Assembly: GCA_017347445.1 (NCBI GenBank)
Contig: AP021856.1
Coordinates: forward strand, 2,364,613 to 2,428,612
Source: Candidatus Brocadia pituitae
GTDB taxonomy: Bacteria; Planctomycetota; Brocadiia; Brocadiales; Brocadiaceae
Reading direction: 5' to 3'
Length of the DNA: 64,000 nucleotides
The notes beneath the pieces are model-generated. The model was given only the letters and a program-made list of their open reading frames with translations. It made no database searches and was not told the origin of the DNA. Position numbers and translations under genes: made by a program. How positions within the stretch are numbered: the stretch's first letter is position 1; every line of letters begins with the position of its first letter. Below, piece after piece: positions 1 through 8,603 of this stretch.

Positions 1-54
1 CCCATAATGAATCTAACAAAGATATGTATCCGTGTCTTCCATCGCCATACTAAA

Positions 55-1212
55 TCAAACTTTTAATAAAATTTCTTCAAGGGACTTTAAAGGTGAATAA
101 TACTCATGCGCAAAGGTAAATCCTTTTTCACGAAACACAGCCAAACATGCGCACACCACATTGAAATCATACCGAATGCCTCTGTTTTGTAAAATTTCCT
201 GCAGTGCTTCATCCAGAGCAAAGAAATTCCTGTAAGAACGGTAAGAAGTCATAGCATCAACAACATCGGCCACACCAAGAATTTTTGCTTCCAGGAGCAT
301 ATCTTCACCGATAAGTCCGTCAGGATAGCCTGAGCCATCAACCCTTTCATGATGCTGAAGCACGATCTGAGCAATAGGCATAGAGAATTCTATCACCTTC
401 AATATGTCATATCCTGCAACGGAATGCCCTCTCATCATGTCGAGTTCAGATTCGGTAAGCTGTCCGTTCTTACGAAAAATTTCAGGGGACACCGAAACCC
501 GTCCTATATCATGAACCATTGCGGCTAAATAAATACCAGCAATCCTTTCTTTTGAAATGCCCATCTCTTCTGCCATGCAACATGCCAGACTGGCTACCCG
601 TTTCTGGTGATCAGCAAAGTGAGGATCCCTTGCTTCCACTGTCAACGCGAGGGTCTGAATCACTCCCATTAAGGATTTTTTTTGTTTCTCCATACCGTGC
701 TTCAATTCCCTTTTGAGCCGTTCACATTCATTCATTTCCTTCGTCAACTCTTCATTTAACTCCATCAGCCTTGAGGTATGCTCAATTACCCTTTTCTCCA
801 AAGGTTCGTTCAGTGCCTTCAGTTGCTCTTCATCTTGTCTGCGGGCCGTGATGTCCCTGGCTATCCCCATTACGCCAACGAGACTTCCTCTTTGATCCCT
901 TAACGGAAAGTTCTTATATTCACACAGCACCCTTGTATTCCGAAAATAAAGCTTGTATTCCGGACTCTTTCCTTTCAATGTCTCCGCAAAGGCATCCTTT
1001 GCCTTTTTTAAGTTATCTTCATCAAAAAGGGTTGCGAATGACCTTCCATAAAACTCCTCAGGTCTATGACCCGTAAATTTTTCAAATACTTTATTTACAA
1101 ATAAGATATTTCCCTCACAATCATAAATATAGGTAAGGTCAGTTACTCCAGAAAACAGGACCCTCATCAGTTCGTTTTCCATAAATGTATAAACAATTTT
1201 TGACATTTCCAT
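55..1212 (-). CDS. PAS domain HD-GYP phosphodiesterase-like protein
   Basis: Probable cytoplasmic sensor whose output domain hydrolyses cyclic di-GMP. A PAS domain occupies roughly residues 15-130, a charged coiled coil about 130-180, and an HD-GYP domain about 185-365. The metal-binding HDIGR motif and the HHERVDGSGYPDGL signature (the GYP motif) are both visible. There is no membrane segment. I chose the ATG at 1212 because GGAGGAG lies 8 bases before it; an ATG 33 bases further upstream (1245) is open but has no good ribosome site. The length (385 aa) is normal for a single PAS plus HD-GYP protein. It stands alone, 600 bases from the two-component operon that follows on the same strand. 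The family and fold are firm; the input signal is unknown, and activity on c-di-GMP is inferred from the intact motif. Confidence 0.9.
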   Translation of the reverse strand: MEMSKIVYTFMENELMRVLFSGVTDLTYIYDCEGNILFVNKVFEKFTGHRPEEFYGRSFATLFDEDNLKKAKDAFAETLKGKSPEYKLYFRNTRVLCEYKNFPLRDQRGSLVGVMGIARDITARRQDEEQLKALNEPLEKRVIEHTSRLMELNEELTKEMNECERLKRELKHGMEKQKKSLMGVIQTLALTVEARDPHFADHQKRVASLACCMAEEMGISKERIAGIYLAAMVHDIGRVSVSPEIFRKNGQLTESELDMMRGHSVAGYDILKVIEFSMPIAQIVLQHHERVDGSGYPDGLIGEDMLLEAKILGVADVVDAMTSYRSYRNFFALDEALQEILQNRGIRYDFNVVCACLAVFREKGFTFAHEYYSPLKSLEEILLKV

Positions 1213-1348
1213 GCAAGCTACTCCTCCGGTAATAGAAAATTTCAACGTAATTACTGCAGATCAAATAACCCTCAGAGCTTCTTCACATATCTTTATGAGA
1301 AGACTATCATTGTAAGGGTGATCAGTATGTTGATTATTAAAAAGAAAA

Positions 1349-1495
1349 ATATTTGTAACAATTTAGTTTTTTGAAAAATTTCAATAATGACAACGGTAGC
1401 CGTTGTTATGCAGGGGCAGGTTTGAAACCTGCCCCTACCGTAATGTCGATGATACATGGATATTGTTTTTCAAAAAACTAAATTGTTACAAATAT
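1349..1495. repeat. 147-bp element with 30-bp perfect terminal inverted repeats
   Basis: Positions 1349-1378 are the exact reverse complement of 1466-1495 (inner motif TGTAACAATTTAGTTTT). Inside lie two more palindromes: CAACGG/CCGTTG at 1391-1405 and a 25-base one at 1412-1436 with 12-base arms built on AGGGGCAGG. It holds no ORF and looks like a non-autonomous mobile element or a folded intergenic repeat. A half copy of the terminal sequence recurs at 28271-28300. The rest of 1213-1844 shows no gene. Confidence 0.75.
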
Positions 1496-1749
1496 ACCCA
1501 TATTTTTCCGTCTGACTTATCCCTGTTTTTTTCTGCTCCATAATTCTCTTTCTAAAAGGGAATCAAATCATATACCAGAAAATTAAAATATAATTTTATT
1601 ATTCGAAAACAGCGAGACCATTCGTTATTTGTCCCGATTATCGGGAGAAAAACGAACAATCATCTTTCGGGATAAACTCTTTTTGAGATTTTTAATTATG
1701 AAATGTCTAAAAGGAATGCAATAACAGGGTTGAATAGAGCTCTAAAACA

Positions 1750-1815
1750 ATAAAAAAGTGTGCCATGTCACACTTGTGTGACGTCACACAAGTGTGACAT
1801 GGCACACTTTTTTAT
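1750..1815. terminator. 66-bp perfect palindrome, likely bidirectional terminator
   Basis: The two 33-base halves are exact reverse complements with no spacer (centre TGACGTCA between 1782 and 1783). The outer ends are A6 and T6, so RNA from either strand would form a long GC-containing stem followed by U residues. It lies 30 bases past the stop codon of the NtrC-type regulator on the minus strand, the expected place for its terminator. The stem is far longer than an ordinary intrinsic terminator. Confidence 0.75.
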
Positions 1816-1844
1816 AAAAACTTGGGGTAAAATATAAGGAATGC

Positions 1845-3560
1845 CTAATTCTTGTAATCGATTTCCTTCACTTCTATTTTATAATCTTTTATTTTTCGAT
1901 AGAGCGTTCTTCGGCTCATGCCTAACAAACGTGCAGCCCTTACCTTATTCCATGCAGCCTGCTCAAGTGCCCTGCGGATTGAATGCAATTCTTCAACTTT
2001 TGTGTCTTCAGAAGAAGCCCTATGCGGTTCAATATAGTCTTTAAAATTGAGTGGCAGGTGGTCTACCATGATAATGTTTTGGTGGCAGAGGATAAATGCA
2101 TGTTCCATTGTATGTTCCAGTTCCCTGATATTTCCCGGCCACGTGTAGTTCATAAAGATCTTCTGGACATCGGCAGATATCGAGAAAATCTCTTTGTTTA
2201 ACTTTTTATTGAATTTTTTCACAAAGTGCTTTACCAGCAACGGTATGTCTTCCTTCCTGTCTCTTAACGGCGGCAGGCGCATTTCTACTACCTTGAGCCG
2301 GTAATAAAGGTCTTCGCGGAACTCTCCCTGCTTGACCTTTTCGCTAAGGTTTTGATTCGTTGCTGCAATAACGCGGACATCCACCCTGATGGGATTTGAG
2401 TCTCCGACTCGTTCAAACTCCCTTTCCTGCAGCACCCTTAGCAATTGGAGTTGTATCCGGGGAGATATGTCGCCAATCTCATCCAGAAAAATCGTGCCGC
2501 CGTCTGCCTTCTGAAATCTACCAACCCTATTTTGCAGAGCGCCAGTGAATGCGCCCTTTACGTGCCCAAAGAGTTCGCTTTCAAGCAGATTCTCTGATAA
2601 GGCCGAGCAGTTCACCTTGACCATAGGCTTATTACTGCGCGCACCGCTGTAATGGATTGCTTCGGCAACCAGTTCTTTGCCTGTCCCACTCTCCCCCAGC
2701 ACCAGGACTGTCGTCTGGACATCCGCCAAATCTTCTATAAAAGAATAAATCGTCTGTATCTTCTCGCTTTTGCCTATCATATTATAGAATTTTCGCCGTT
2801 CTTTCATATCTCGTTCTAATTCTACCAGATGCGTATCATCTCTTACTACTAAAACGGCTCCTTTAAAGATACCTTTTCTGTTTATAAGCGGACTGGTTGA
2901 AATACTCACAACCTGATGCGGACGATGGGTATGCTTGCACTCCAAACATGACTCTTCAAAAGATTGTTTTTCTTCAATGGTAGTACGAAGTATTTCGAAA
3001 CACCTTCCTCCGCAGTGGGTTTGAAAAGAACCGCGAGGCTTTCCAATAATATTACGTGACAAATCACAGATTTGTTCTGCCGCAGCATTCATCTCAACTA
3101 CCACCAAATCCTCGTCCACCGTAATAATTGCGTCCCTTACACTCCGAAATATAGCGTCAAGATTAGTTTGGTATCTCTCCTTTTCGTCAATCAGGGACTT
3201 ATGCTGTAATGCCACTTTTGCAACGCGCAACAAGGTGCCTTGCAGTACCGGTTTAGGAACGTAGTCAAAGGCGCCCAACCGGAGGGCTTCTGTGGCAGTT
3301 CCCATGCCAGGGATGCCGGTAATCATAACAACAGGACAATTGAGATTCTTTTCCTTAACATATCGCAGGATATCAATACCACTCTTATCGTCCAGGAGAA
3401 TATCGCTAAATATCAGATCAAAATCTGCCTCATCAATCGCAACCAAGGCATCCCCGTAGTCCTTTGCAGACAGTACCGCATATCCCTCATCTGCAAGAAA
3501 GTTCTCAAAGGTATATCTGATGTTCTCTTCATCGTCGATTATAAGGATTTTTTTCTTCAT
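1845..3560 (-). CDS. NtrC-family sigma-54-dependent response regulator with PAS domain
   Basis: Transcription activator for sigma-54 RNA polymerase. Order: receiver domain (residues 1-120, acidic pocket D9/D10, phospho-acceptor D53), PAS domain (about 140-250), AAA+ domain with Walker A GESGTGKE, sigma-54 contact loop GAFTGA and Walker B box GGTIFLDEIGD, then a Fis-type helix-turn-helix at the C-terminus. I start at the ATG at 3560, where GAGGG sits just upstream and the receiver begins directly (MKKKILIIDDEE); an open start 54 bases upstream (3614) adds residues that do not belong to a receiver. It lies 128 bases downstream of the multi-sensor histidine kinase on the same strand and is almost certainly its partner. 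The extra PAS domain between receiver and ATPase is unusual for NtrC itself. Target promoters are unknown. Confidence 0.93.
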   Translation of the reverse strand: MKKKILIIDDEENIRYTFENFLADEGYAVLSAKDYGDALVAIDEADFDLIFSDILLDDKSGIDILRYVKEKNLNCPVVMITGIPGMGTATEALRLGAFDYVPKPVLQGTLLRVAKVALQHKSLIDEKERYQTNLDAIFRSVRDAIITVDEDLVVVEMNAAAEQICDLSRNIIGKPRGSFQTHCGGRCFEILRTTIEEKQSFEESCLECKHTHRPHQVVSISTSPLINRKGIFKGAVLVVRDDTHLVELERDMKERRKFYNMIGKSEKIQTIYSFIEDLADVQTTVLVLGESGTGKELVAEAIHYSGARSNKPMVKVNCSALSENLLESELFGHVKGAFTGALQNRVGRFQKADGGTIFLDEIGDISPRIQLQLLRVLQEREFERVGDSNPIRVDVRVIAATNQNLSEKVKQGEFREDLYYRLKVVEMRLPPLRDRKEDIPLLVKHFVKKFNKKLNKEIFSISADVQKIFMNYTWPGNIRELEHTMEHAFILCHQNIIMVDHLPLNFKDYIEPHRASSEDTKVEELHSIRRALEQAAWNKVRAARLLGMSRRTLYRKIKDYKIEVKEIDYKN

Positions 3561-3688
3561 ATTTCCCTCTTTTCCCATCCTAAAGATAAAAGATAATAGC
3601 AGTTTATTTAGCAATTGCTATTCCATTATCATAAGAAGGAGCAAAGGCAAAGATATCACGGTGAAAATTTACATCAGAAAATACCTCT

Positions 3689-6600
3689 CTAACTACTCGC
3701 CGATGGCAGCACAATCGTAATATCCGTAAATTCTCCTTCAACAGAATCTATCAGAATTTTGCCGCCATGATCATTTACAATGCTGTGGCTGATGCTCAAA
3801 CCAAGTCCCGTACCCTTTCCTCTTGGTTTCGTGGAAAAGAACGGATTTATTACCTTATCAAGAATATCTGAAGGTATGCCAATACCTGTATCATGAAACG
3901 TAACCTTCACCCAGGGGCAATTATCCATGGTTACCGCTTCGCCTAAGATCTCAAGCATTTTATTTTCGTGCCTTCCCTCGTATTTAACATTCAAGGCATA
4001 TCGTGCATTGCTTATTAAATTTAAAAAAACCTGTTGAATTTGCTGATGGTGCGCACGTATCTTTGGTAACTCGCGGGGCATATGTAAAACCAGTTTGATA
4101 TTGTCTTTTTTTAATTGGGAACCCATCAAAACAAGCGTATCAGACATAATTTCAGAGACATGGACTGCAACTTTTTGCTCTTTTCTTTCACCCGGCCTGG
4201 CAAAGGAAAGGAGACTCTTTACGATATCAGCTATCCGGTTACCTTCTTTTACGATTCGATGACCAATGTCCTCCTCTTTGGTGCCCTTTTCACTTTTATT
4301 TACCAACATCTGGGCACAATTGATAATACCTGTTATGGGATTGTTAATTTCGTGAGCCACACCTGCCGCAAGCTCACCTAACGAAGCCAGATGCCGGGAT
4401 CGTATAGCCTCCGTCTGCAAGGCTACTTTCTCGGTCATGTCCCAGAAAATACCCAGCACGCCAATAACACTTCCTTTCTCGTCTTTTATGGGGGTCTTCA
4501 CTGTATGAACAATGAATTCTTGTCCATTGTTAATATATTTCTCTTCTATTTCCTCGGTTTTTTCCAACCTCATGACTCGTTTATCATCCGACCGGTATTT
4601 TTCAGCAAGCGCCTCCGGGTAAAAATTATAATCTGTCTTTCCTAGTATTTCATCGATACGGATCTTCAAATCCCTGGCATAACTCTCATTACACGACACA
4701 TACCTTAAATTTTCATCCTTATAAAATATCTTCTGAGGTAGATTTTCAAGCAACAACCTATACTTTCTTTCGCTTATACGGAGCGCCTCCTCTGCTTGTT
4801 TGCGATCGATACCCAATGCAATAACATCCCCTGCGGCGGCTAAAGCCCTAAAGGCAAATTCCGTAATTGGTTCATGAGCAAACATCGCAATCACCCCCAC
4901 CAGACGATCTTTGACCATCAGAGGGTACCCGGCAAATGCGACAATACCTTCCCGTCTCACCCAATCCTTATCACTGATATGTGGGTCATCAATTACCGAA
5001 TTTATCAGTTGTGGTTGACGGTCCAGGGCAATACGACCGATCTTGTATTTGCCAAGAGGAATCCGGCTACGAGTGCCATCGATATGGGTATATATGCCGG
5101 AACTGGCCTGCAATTCCAGCATCTTTTCCTTTTCGTTAAATGTCCATACACGGACAAAAGATGCATCAAGGTTACCGACTACGGCTTCTGTGCATTGGGA
5201 TAAAATTTCACGTAGATTTTCGCCTGCAGTAAGGGCAATACCGATATCTTTAATGAATGCCGTCAGACGAATGCGTTCCACTAATTCCTTATTTCGCTTT
5301 TGCTCGGTTATGTCGACCCCAAAGGAAATCGCCCCGACAATCTTTCCCTGCTCGTGCACCTCACTGTTCTGCCAGGAAACATACCTCTTTCTCCCCATTT
5401 TTGTGAAAATAGAAGTTTCCATGGCCTTCGGTATTGGGCCGCCTGACTGCCAGAGGCTAAATTCCTCCCAGACATACGGATTTCTCTCTCTTGGCACAAT
5501 CACTTCAAACCAATTCTTACCAATAATTTCGTCTTTCCTGTAACCCGTGACCACCTCAGCAACCTTGTTAAAGATTTGAATATTCCCTATGACATCAATT
5601 CCCACAACCATTACATTGGCTGTCTCGATAAGATTCTCAGCGTAATCCTTTGCCTGCAGTAAGGCATTCATCATTTTCGAAAGTTCCAGGGTGCGTTCTT
5701 CAACGCGCATTTCCAATTCACTGTTTGCCTTTCGCAGCGCCTCTTCCATGCGTTTGTGTTCTAAGGCATTCACAAAGATTTCCGCCACCATTTTTAACAT
5801 TCCAATGTCCTGATGTGTCCAGGTTTTTTCTCTCCACACCGAATCAAACCCTAAAAGTCCAACCAATGATCCGCCATAAATCATGGGAACGATTACACAT
5901 GACTGCACTTTTTGCGATTGCTGCAGAGATCTCTCGGCCACTGCATCATCCGGCAGGTCGTTGATCCTGGGGATATGGATTGTTTCAAATCGCCTGAGTT
6001 TTTCCATGCCCCAGGGGAACTGATCGACAGGTACTCCCTGAAGGTTTTCTTTTTGTGGCTGAATCCCTTTCGCGCACCACTCGTGGGTATTGTCCATTTT
6101 TTTTCCACCCAGGGAGTTAAGAAAGACATAGCTGCGGTCAACATCAGAAAATTCTCCAATCTGTTTCAGTGCGCGATGTATCCCCGCATCAACCTCTGAT
6201 GATGCAAGATTAATAAAGTTTGCCGATATGTCAGCAATAAGTCCTTCGATTTTTACCCGAAACGCTAATAATTCCTCAGCCCTTTTGCGATCTGCAATTT
6301 CTTGCTTCAGATCATCATACGATTTCTTCAGCGATCGTGTCATCTTGTTGAAATTCACCGATAATTGGCCGACTTCATCTTGTGACTGGACATCCACGGT
6401 ACGGGTAAGGTCGCCTTTGGCGATATCAAGAGTGACCTCCGCCATTTGCCGTAATGGTGAAACAAGGTACTTCGTAAGAAAAATGGTAATACTTATTCCT
6501 CCGGAAACAATAATTAAACCCAGAGGAATAACACCCTTCCAAAAAATCTTGTGAATCCTCTTGCTCAATTTATGAGAAGATAAACCGATTTGTATAAAAC

Positions 6601-7114
6601 CCAGAGGATGCTGTTGTGTATTCATGTCGATTTCTTCGAGAACCTGGGCAGCAAATGCTTCTTCGGAAAAAGTTGATTCGGCAGTCACTGCCAGAGAAAA
6701 ATCATAAAATACGTTCCGTGAACAAGCGAGCGTGCAATCGGTAAGACGTACATCCTGGTCTTTTCTCCCCTTTTGGGTGGGAATTTCTTTCATGTCGATA
6801 TTCATCCAGACCGCCTTTTCTTCGATCAGGTTTTTTTGGGTATTAGATATGCGCAGGTATCCGATTTCCTCATCCCGGTCAAGCGCACGTATCCTTTTGA
6901 CTGGGGTATCAAGAAATGCAGGTTGGGTGTGCTTCATAGCATACCTCACTTCATTATCCTGAGCAAGCAGCATAATCAGGGACATGCCAAAATTTTTCAG
7001 AGCCTCCACCTCCTGCCTTTTTGCATGCATTAAAAAGAAGAGGCAACTCAGGGCGCTGATCATAATTACCAGGGAACTCATAAAAAGCATAAGTTTTGTG
7101 CGGATACCAATCAT
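3689..7114 (-). CDS. Multi-sensor histidine kinase (HAMP-GAF-PAS-GAF-PAS-HisKA-HATPase)
   Basis: Inner-membrane sensor kinase, 1141 aa. A first membrane helix (about 10-29) and a second (about 195-215) bracket a periplasmic region of some 165 residues. A HAMP domain follows (about 218-270), then a GAF-like domain, a PAS domain, a second GAF domain and a second PAS domain. The dimerization/phosphorylation box GVAHEINNP has its histidine near residue 918, and the ATPase shows N (NLISNARYAL), G1 (DTGIGI) and G2 (GKGTGLGLS) boxes. The gene starts 24 bases after the substrate-binding protein gene and precedes the NtrC-type regulator, so the three probably form one operon in which the periplasmic binding protein may feed a ligand signal to this kinase. 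The kinase call is firm; the ligand is unknown. Confidence 0.93.
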   Translation of the reverse strand: MIGIRTKLMLFMSSLVIMISALSCLFFLMHAKRQEVEALKNFGMSLIMLLAQDNEVRYAMKHTQPAFLDTPVKRIRALDRDEEIGYLRISNTQKNLIEEKAVWMNIDMKEIPTQKGRKDQDVRLTDCTLACSRNVFYDFSLAVTAESTFSEEAFAAQVLEEIDMNTQQHPLGFIQIGLSSHKLSKRIHKIFWKGVIPLGLIIVSGGISITIFLTKYLVSPLRQMAEVTLDIAKGDLTRTVDVQSQDEVGQLSVNFNKMTRSLKKSYDDLKQEIADRKRAEELLAFRVKIEGLIADISANFINLASSEVDAGIHRALKQIGEFSDVDRSYVFLNSLGGKKMDNTHEWCAKGIQPQKENLQGVPVDQFPWGMEKLRRFETIHIPRINDLPDDAVAERSLQQSQKVQSCVIVPMIYGGSLVGLLGFDSVWREKTWTHQDIGMLKMVAEIFVNALEHKRMEEALRKANSELEMRVEERTLELSKMMNALLQAKDYAENLIETANVMVVGIDVIGNIQIFNKVAEVVTGYRKDEIIGKNWFEVIVPRERNPYVWEEFSLWQSGGPIPKAMETSIFTKMGRKRYVSWQNSEVHEQGKIVGAISFGVDITEQKRNKELVERIRLTAFIKDIGIALTAGENLREILSQCTEAVVGNLDASFVRVWTFNEKEKMLELQASSGIYTHIDGTRSRIPLGKYKIGRIALDRQPQLINSVIDDPHISDKDWVRREGIVAFAGYPLMVKDRLVGVIAMFAHEPITEFAFRALAAAGDVIALGIDRKQAEEALRISERKYRLLLENLPQKIFYKDENLRYVSCNESYARDLKIRIDEILGKTDYNFYPEALAEKYRSDDKRVMRLEKTEEIEEKYINNGQEFIVHTVKTPIKDEKGSVIGVLGIFWDMTEKVALQTEAIRSRHLASLGELAAGVAHEINNPITGIINCAQMLVNKSEKGTKEEDIGHRIVKEGNRIADIVKSLLSFARPGERKEQKVAVHVSEIMSDTLVLMGSQLKKDNIKLVLHMPRELPKIRAHHQQIQQVFLNLISNARYALNVKYEGRHENKMLEILGEAVTMDNCPWVKVTFHDTGIGIPSDILDKVINPFFSTKPRGKGTGLGLSISHSIVNDHGGKILIDSVEGEFTDITIVLPSASS

Positions 7115-7138
7115 ACCATTGCCTAATCGTTTTCTTTT

Positions 7139-8176
7139 TTAGGGATAGAAGACTATATCTGAACGAGATTTGAAAGATGATATATTTATTCCAATCATCT
7201 CTGCTACGGAGGTGTTGAGGGTTATTTTCAATTTTTCCGGTTGTTTCGTACCTAACGATAGCATCGTTGGGTTGTGCAACAGTATTTGTGCCAGACTGGC
7301 TGCCTGTTGACCGGTGTATGCGTAATCCGGAGAAATAGAAACCAATGCCCCTGCCTTAACGATTGCATCTGAAGTGCAAAATGTAGGAATGCGTTCTTTT
7401 AAGGTTTTTTTAAAAATCATATCAAGTGAATCTCTTGTAATTACTGTACCATCAGGTATTATCCAGAAGGCATCGATATCATGGATAATATTTTTCAGTG
7501 CAGCTCCAACCTCTCTTTCCGATAGCACCTCTTTTTTCAAGAGATTGATTTCAAATCGTTTTGCCATGTTTATTGCATCAGAGATAATTTTGCCCGTCTT
7601 TCTTGGGTCATAAATGACTCCGACATTTTTCCGAAAACCAAGAATCTCCTTCAGAATGGTAAACTGATCTTCTAACGATGCCTCGGCAGAAATACCGGTG
7701 ACATTCGCTCCCCGCAAATTAAAACGTTCATGATTAATAACCATACAAAAGATAACCGGAATATCAGGAAATTGATCTTTTGCAACGGTTGCCGCGAGCA
7801 CACCTACCGCCAGAACAAGCTGAGGTTTTTGTTCGCTATTCCTGATGGCACGAATAATCCTTTTACTTTCATCTGCGTCTCCTTTCAGGTCATAAACTGC
7901 GTTAATAGCAATATTCTTTCCTTTGCATGCTTCTTCAAAACCCTTAATTGCTTCATTATAGGCGGCAATTTGCTGGCTTTGTATTACAGTGGCTATATTG
8001 CTATTAATCTTAGCCTGCCGATCAGATGTGATTTTTTGACTGGCAGCTACCATGGGAACGGTTAATAAGAAAGCAGTTGCAAATATGAGCATATACCAAC
8101 AGAACCTGGTGTCCTCATGATTTACTAAAAAACGACCTGAAATTTTTATTCCGTACTGCCGCTTATGATTCGCCAT
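7139..8176 (-). CDS. ABC-type substrate-binding protein (ABC_sub_bind family)
   Basis: Secreted periplasmic binding protein, 345 aa, of the family often described as TrpX/YtrF-like substrate-binding proteins. A hydrophobic export segment (MLIFATAFLLTVPMVAA) sits at residues 28-44, preceded by a long basic N-terminus, so the true start may be at residue 28. The two-lobed fold is indicated by AVGVLAATVAKDQFPDIPVIFC in the first lobe and VGVIYDPRKTGKI in the second. No permease or ATPase gene adjoins it. The next gene, 24 bases downstream, is a membrane histidine kinase with a periplasmic domain, so this protein more likely acts as the ligand-binding part of a signalling system than of a transporter. 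This is inference from gene order; the ligand cannot be read from the sequence. Confidence 0.8.
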   Translation of the reverse strand: MANHKRQYGIKISGRFLVNHEDTRFCWYMLIFATAFLLTVPMVAASQKITSDRQAKINSNIATVIQSQQIAAYNEAIKGFEEACKGKNIAINAVYDLKGDADESKRIIRAIRNSEQKPQLVLAVGVLAATVAKDQFPDIPVIFCMVINHERFNLRGANVTGISAEASLEDQFTILKEILGFRKNVGVIYDPRKTGKIISDAINMAKRFEINLLKKEVLSEREVGAALKNIIHDIDAFWIIPDGTVITRDSLDMIFKKTLKERIPTFCTSDAIVKAGALVSISPDYAYTGQQAASLAQILLHNPTMLSLGTKQPEKLKITLNTSVAEMIGINISSFKSRSDIVFYP

Positions 8177-8603
8177 TTATTTCATGAATACCCTTTTTAT
8201 GAAACAACACCCTCATCCCCGTCTCTCTTCCAGATTCTCAGAATACCCACGTAAGACGCATACCATCCGTCGCACAAATAGTATTGTACCAAGATGTTAG
8301 ATAAAAGTATAATAAGAGAAGTAAAACTCTGATACGATTTGTGTCTTTAGAGATTGACAACTAAAGACAGTATGGCAAAATAGATACCAAAGACAGATTT
8401 TCACCGGCATCTTAGAGGTAATTTATGGAAAACGGAAGGCAGGCAAACAATTTCGCACAAGTCCGACACGGACAAATGGAATTTGTCCGTGCCACCCTGT
8501 TACCAATTTAAAATTCACCTTTTATGGGCATCTTGAGTATTGCATAAACCTTGCTATCATACATAAACCCTTATTTCTTATTGGAAAAATGTGCCTTCTG
8601 CTT
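8177..8603. other. Intergenic region with one small hairpin
   Basis: No gene seen. An inverted repeat with 11-base perfect arms (CACGGACAAAT/ATTTGTCCGTG, spacer GGA) lies at 8467-8491. Closely related CACGGACAAA or TTTGTCCGTG words recur near 34443, 35770 and 47163, so this is part of a dispersed intergenic repeat rather than a gene-specific signal. Confidence 0.5.

Noticed and set aside
1391-1436. Transcription terminator between the HD-GYP and regulator genes
   Set aside because: The palindromes have no T tract and lie upstream of the HD-GYP gene, inside an inverted-repeat element.
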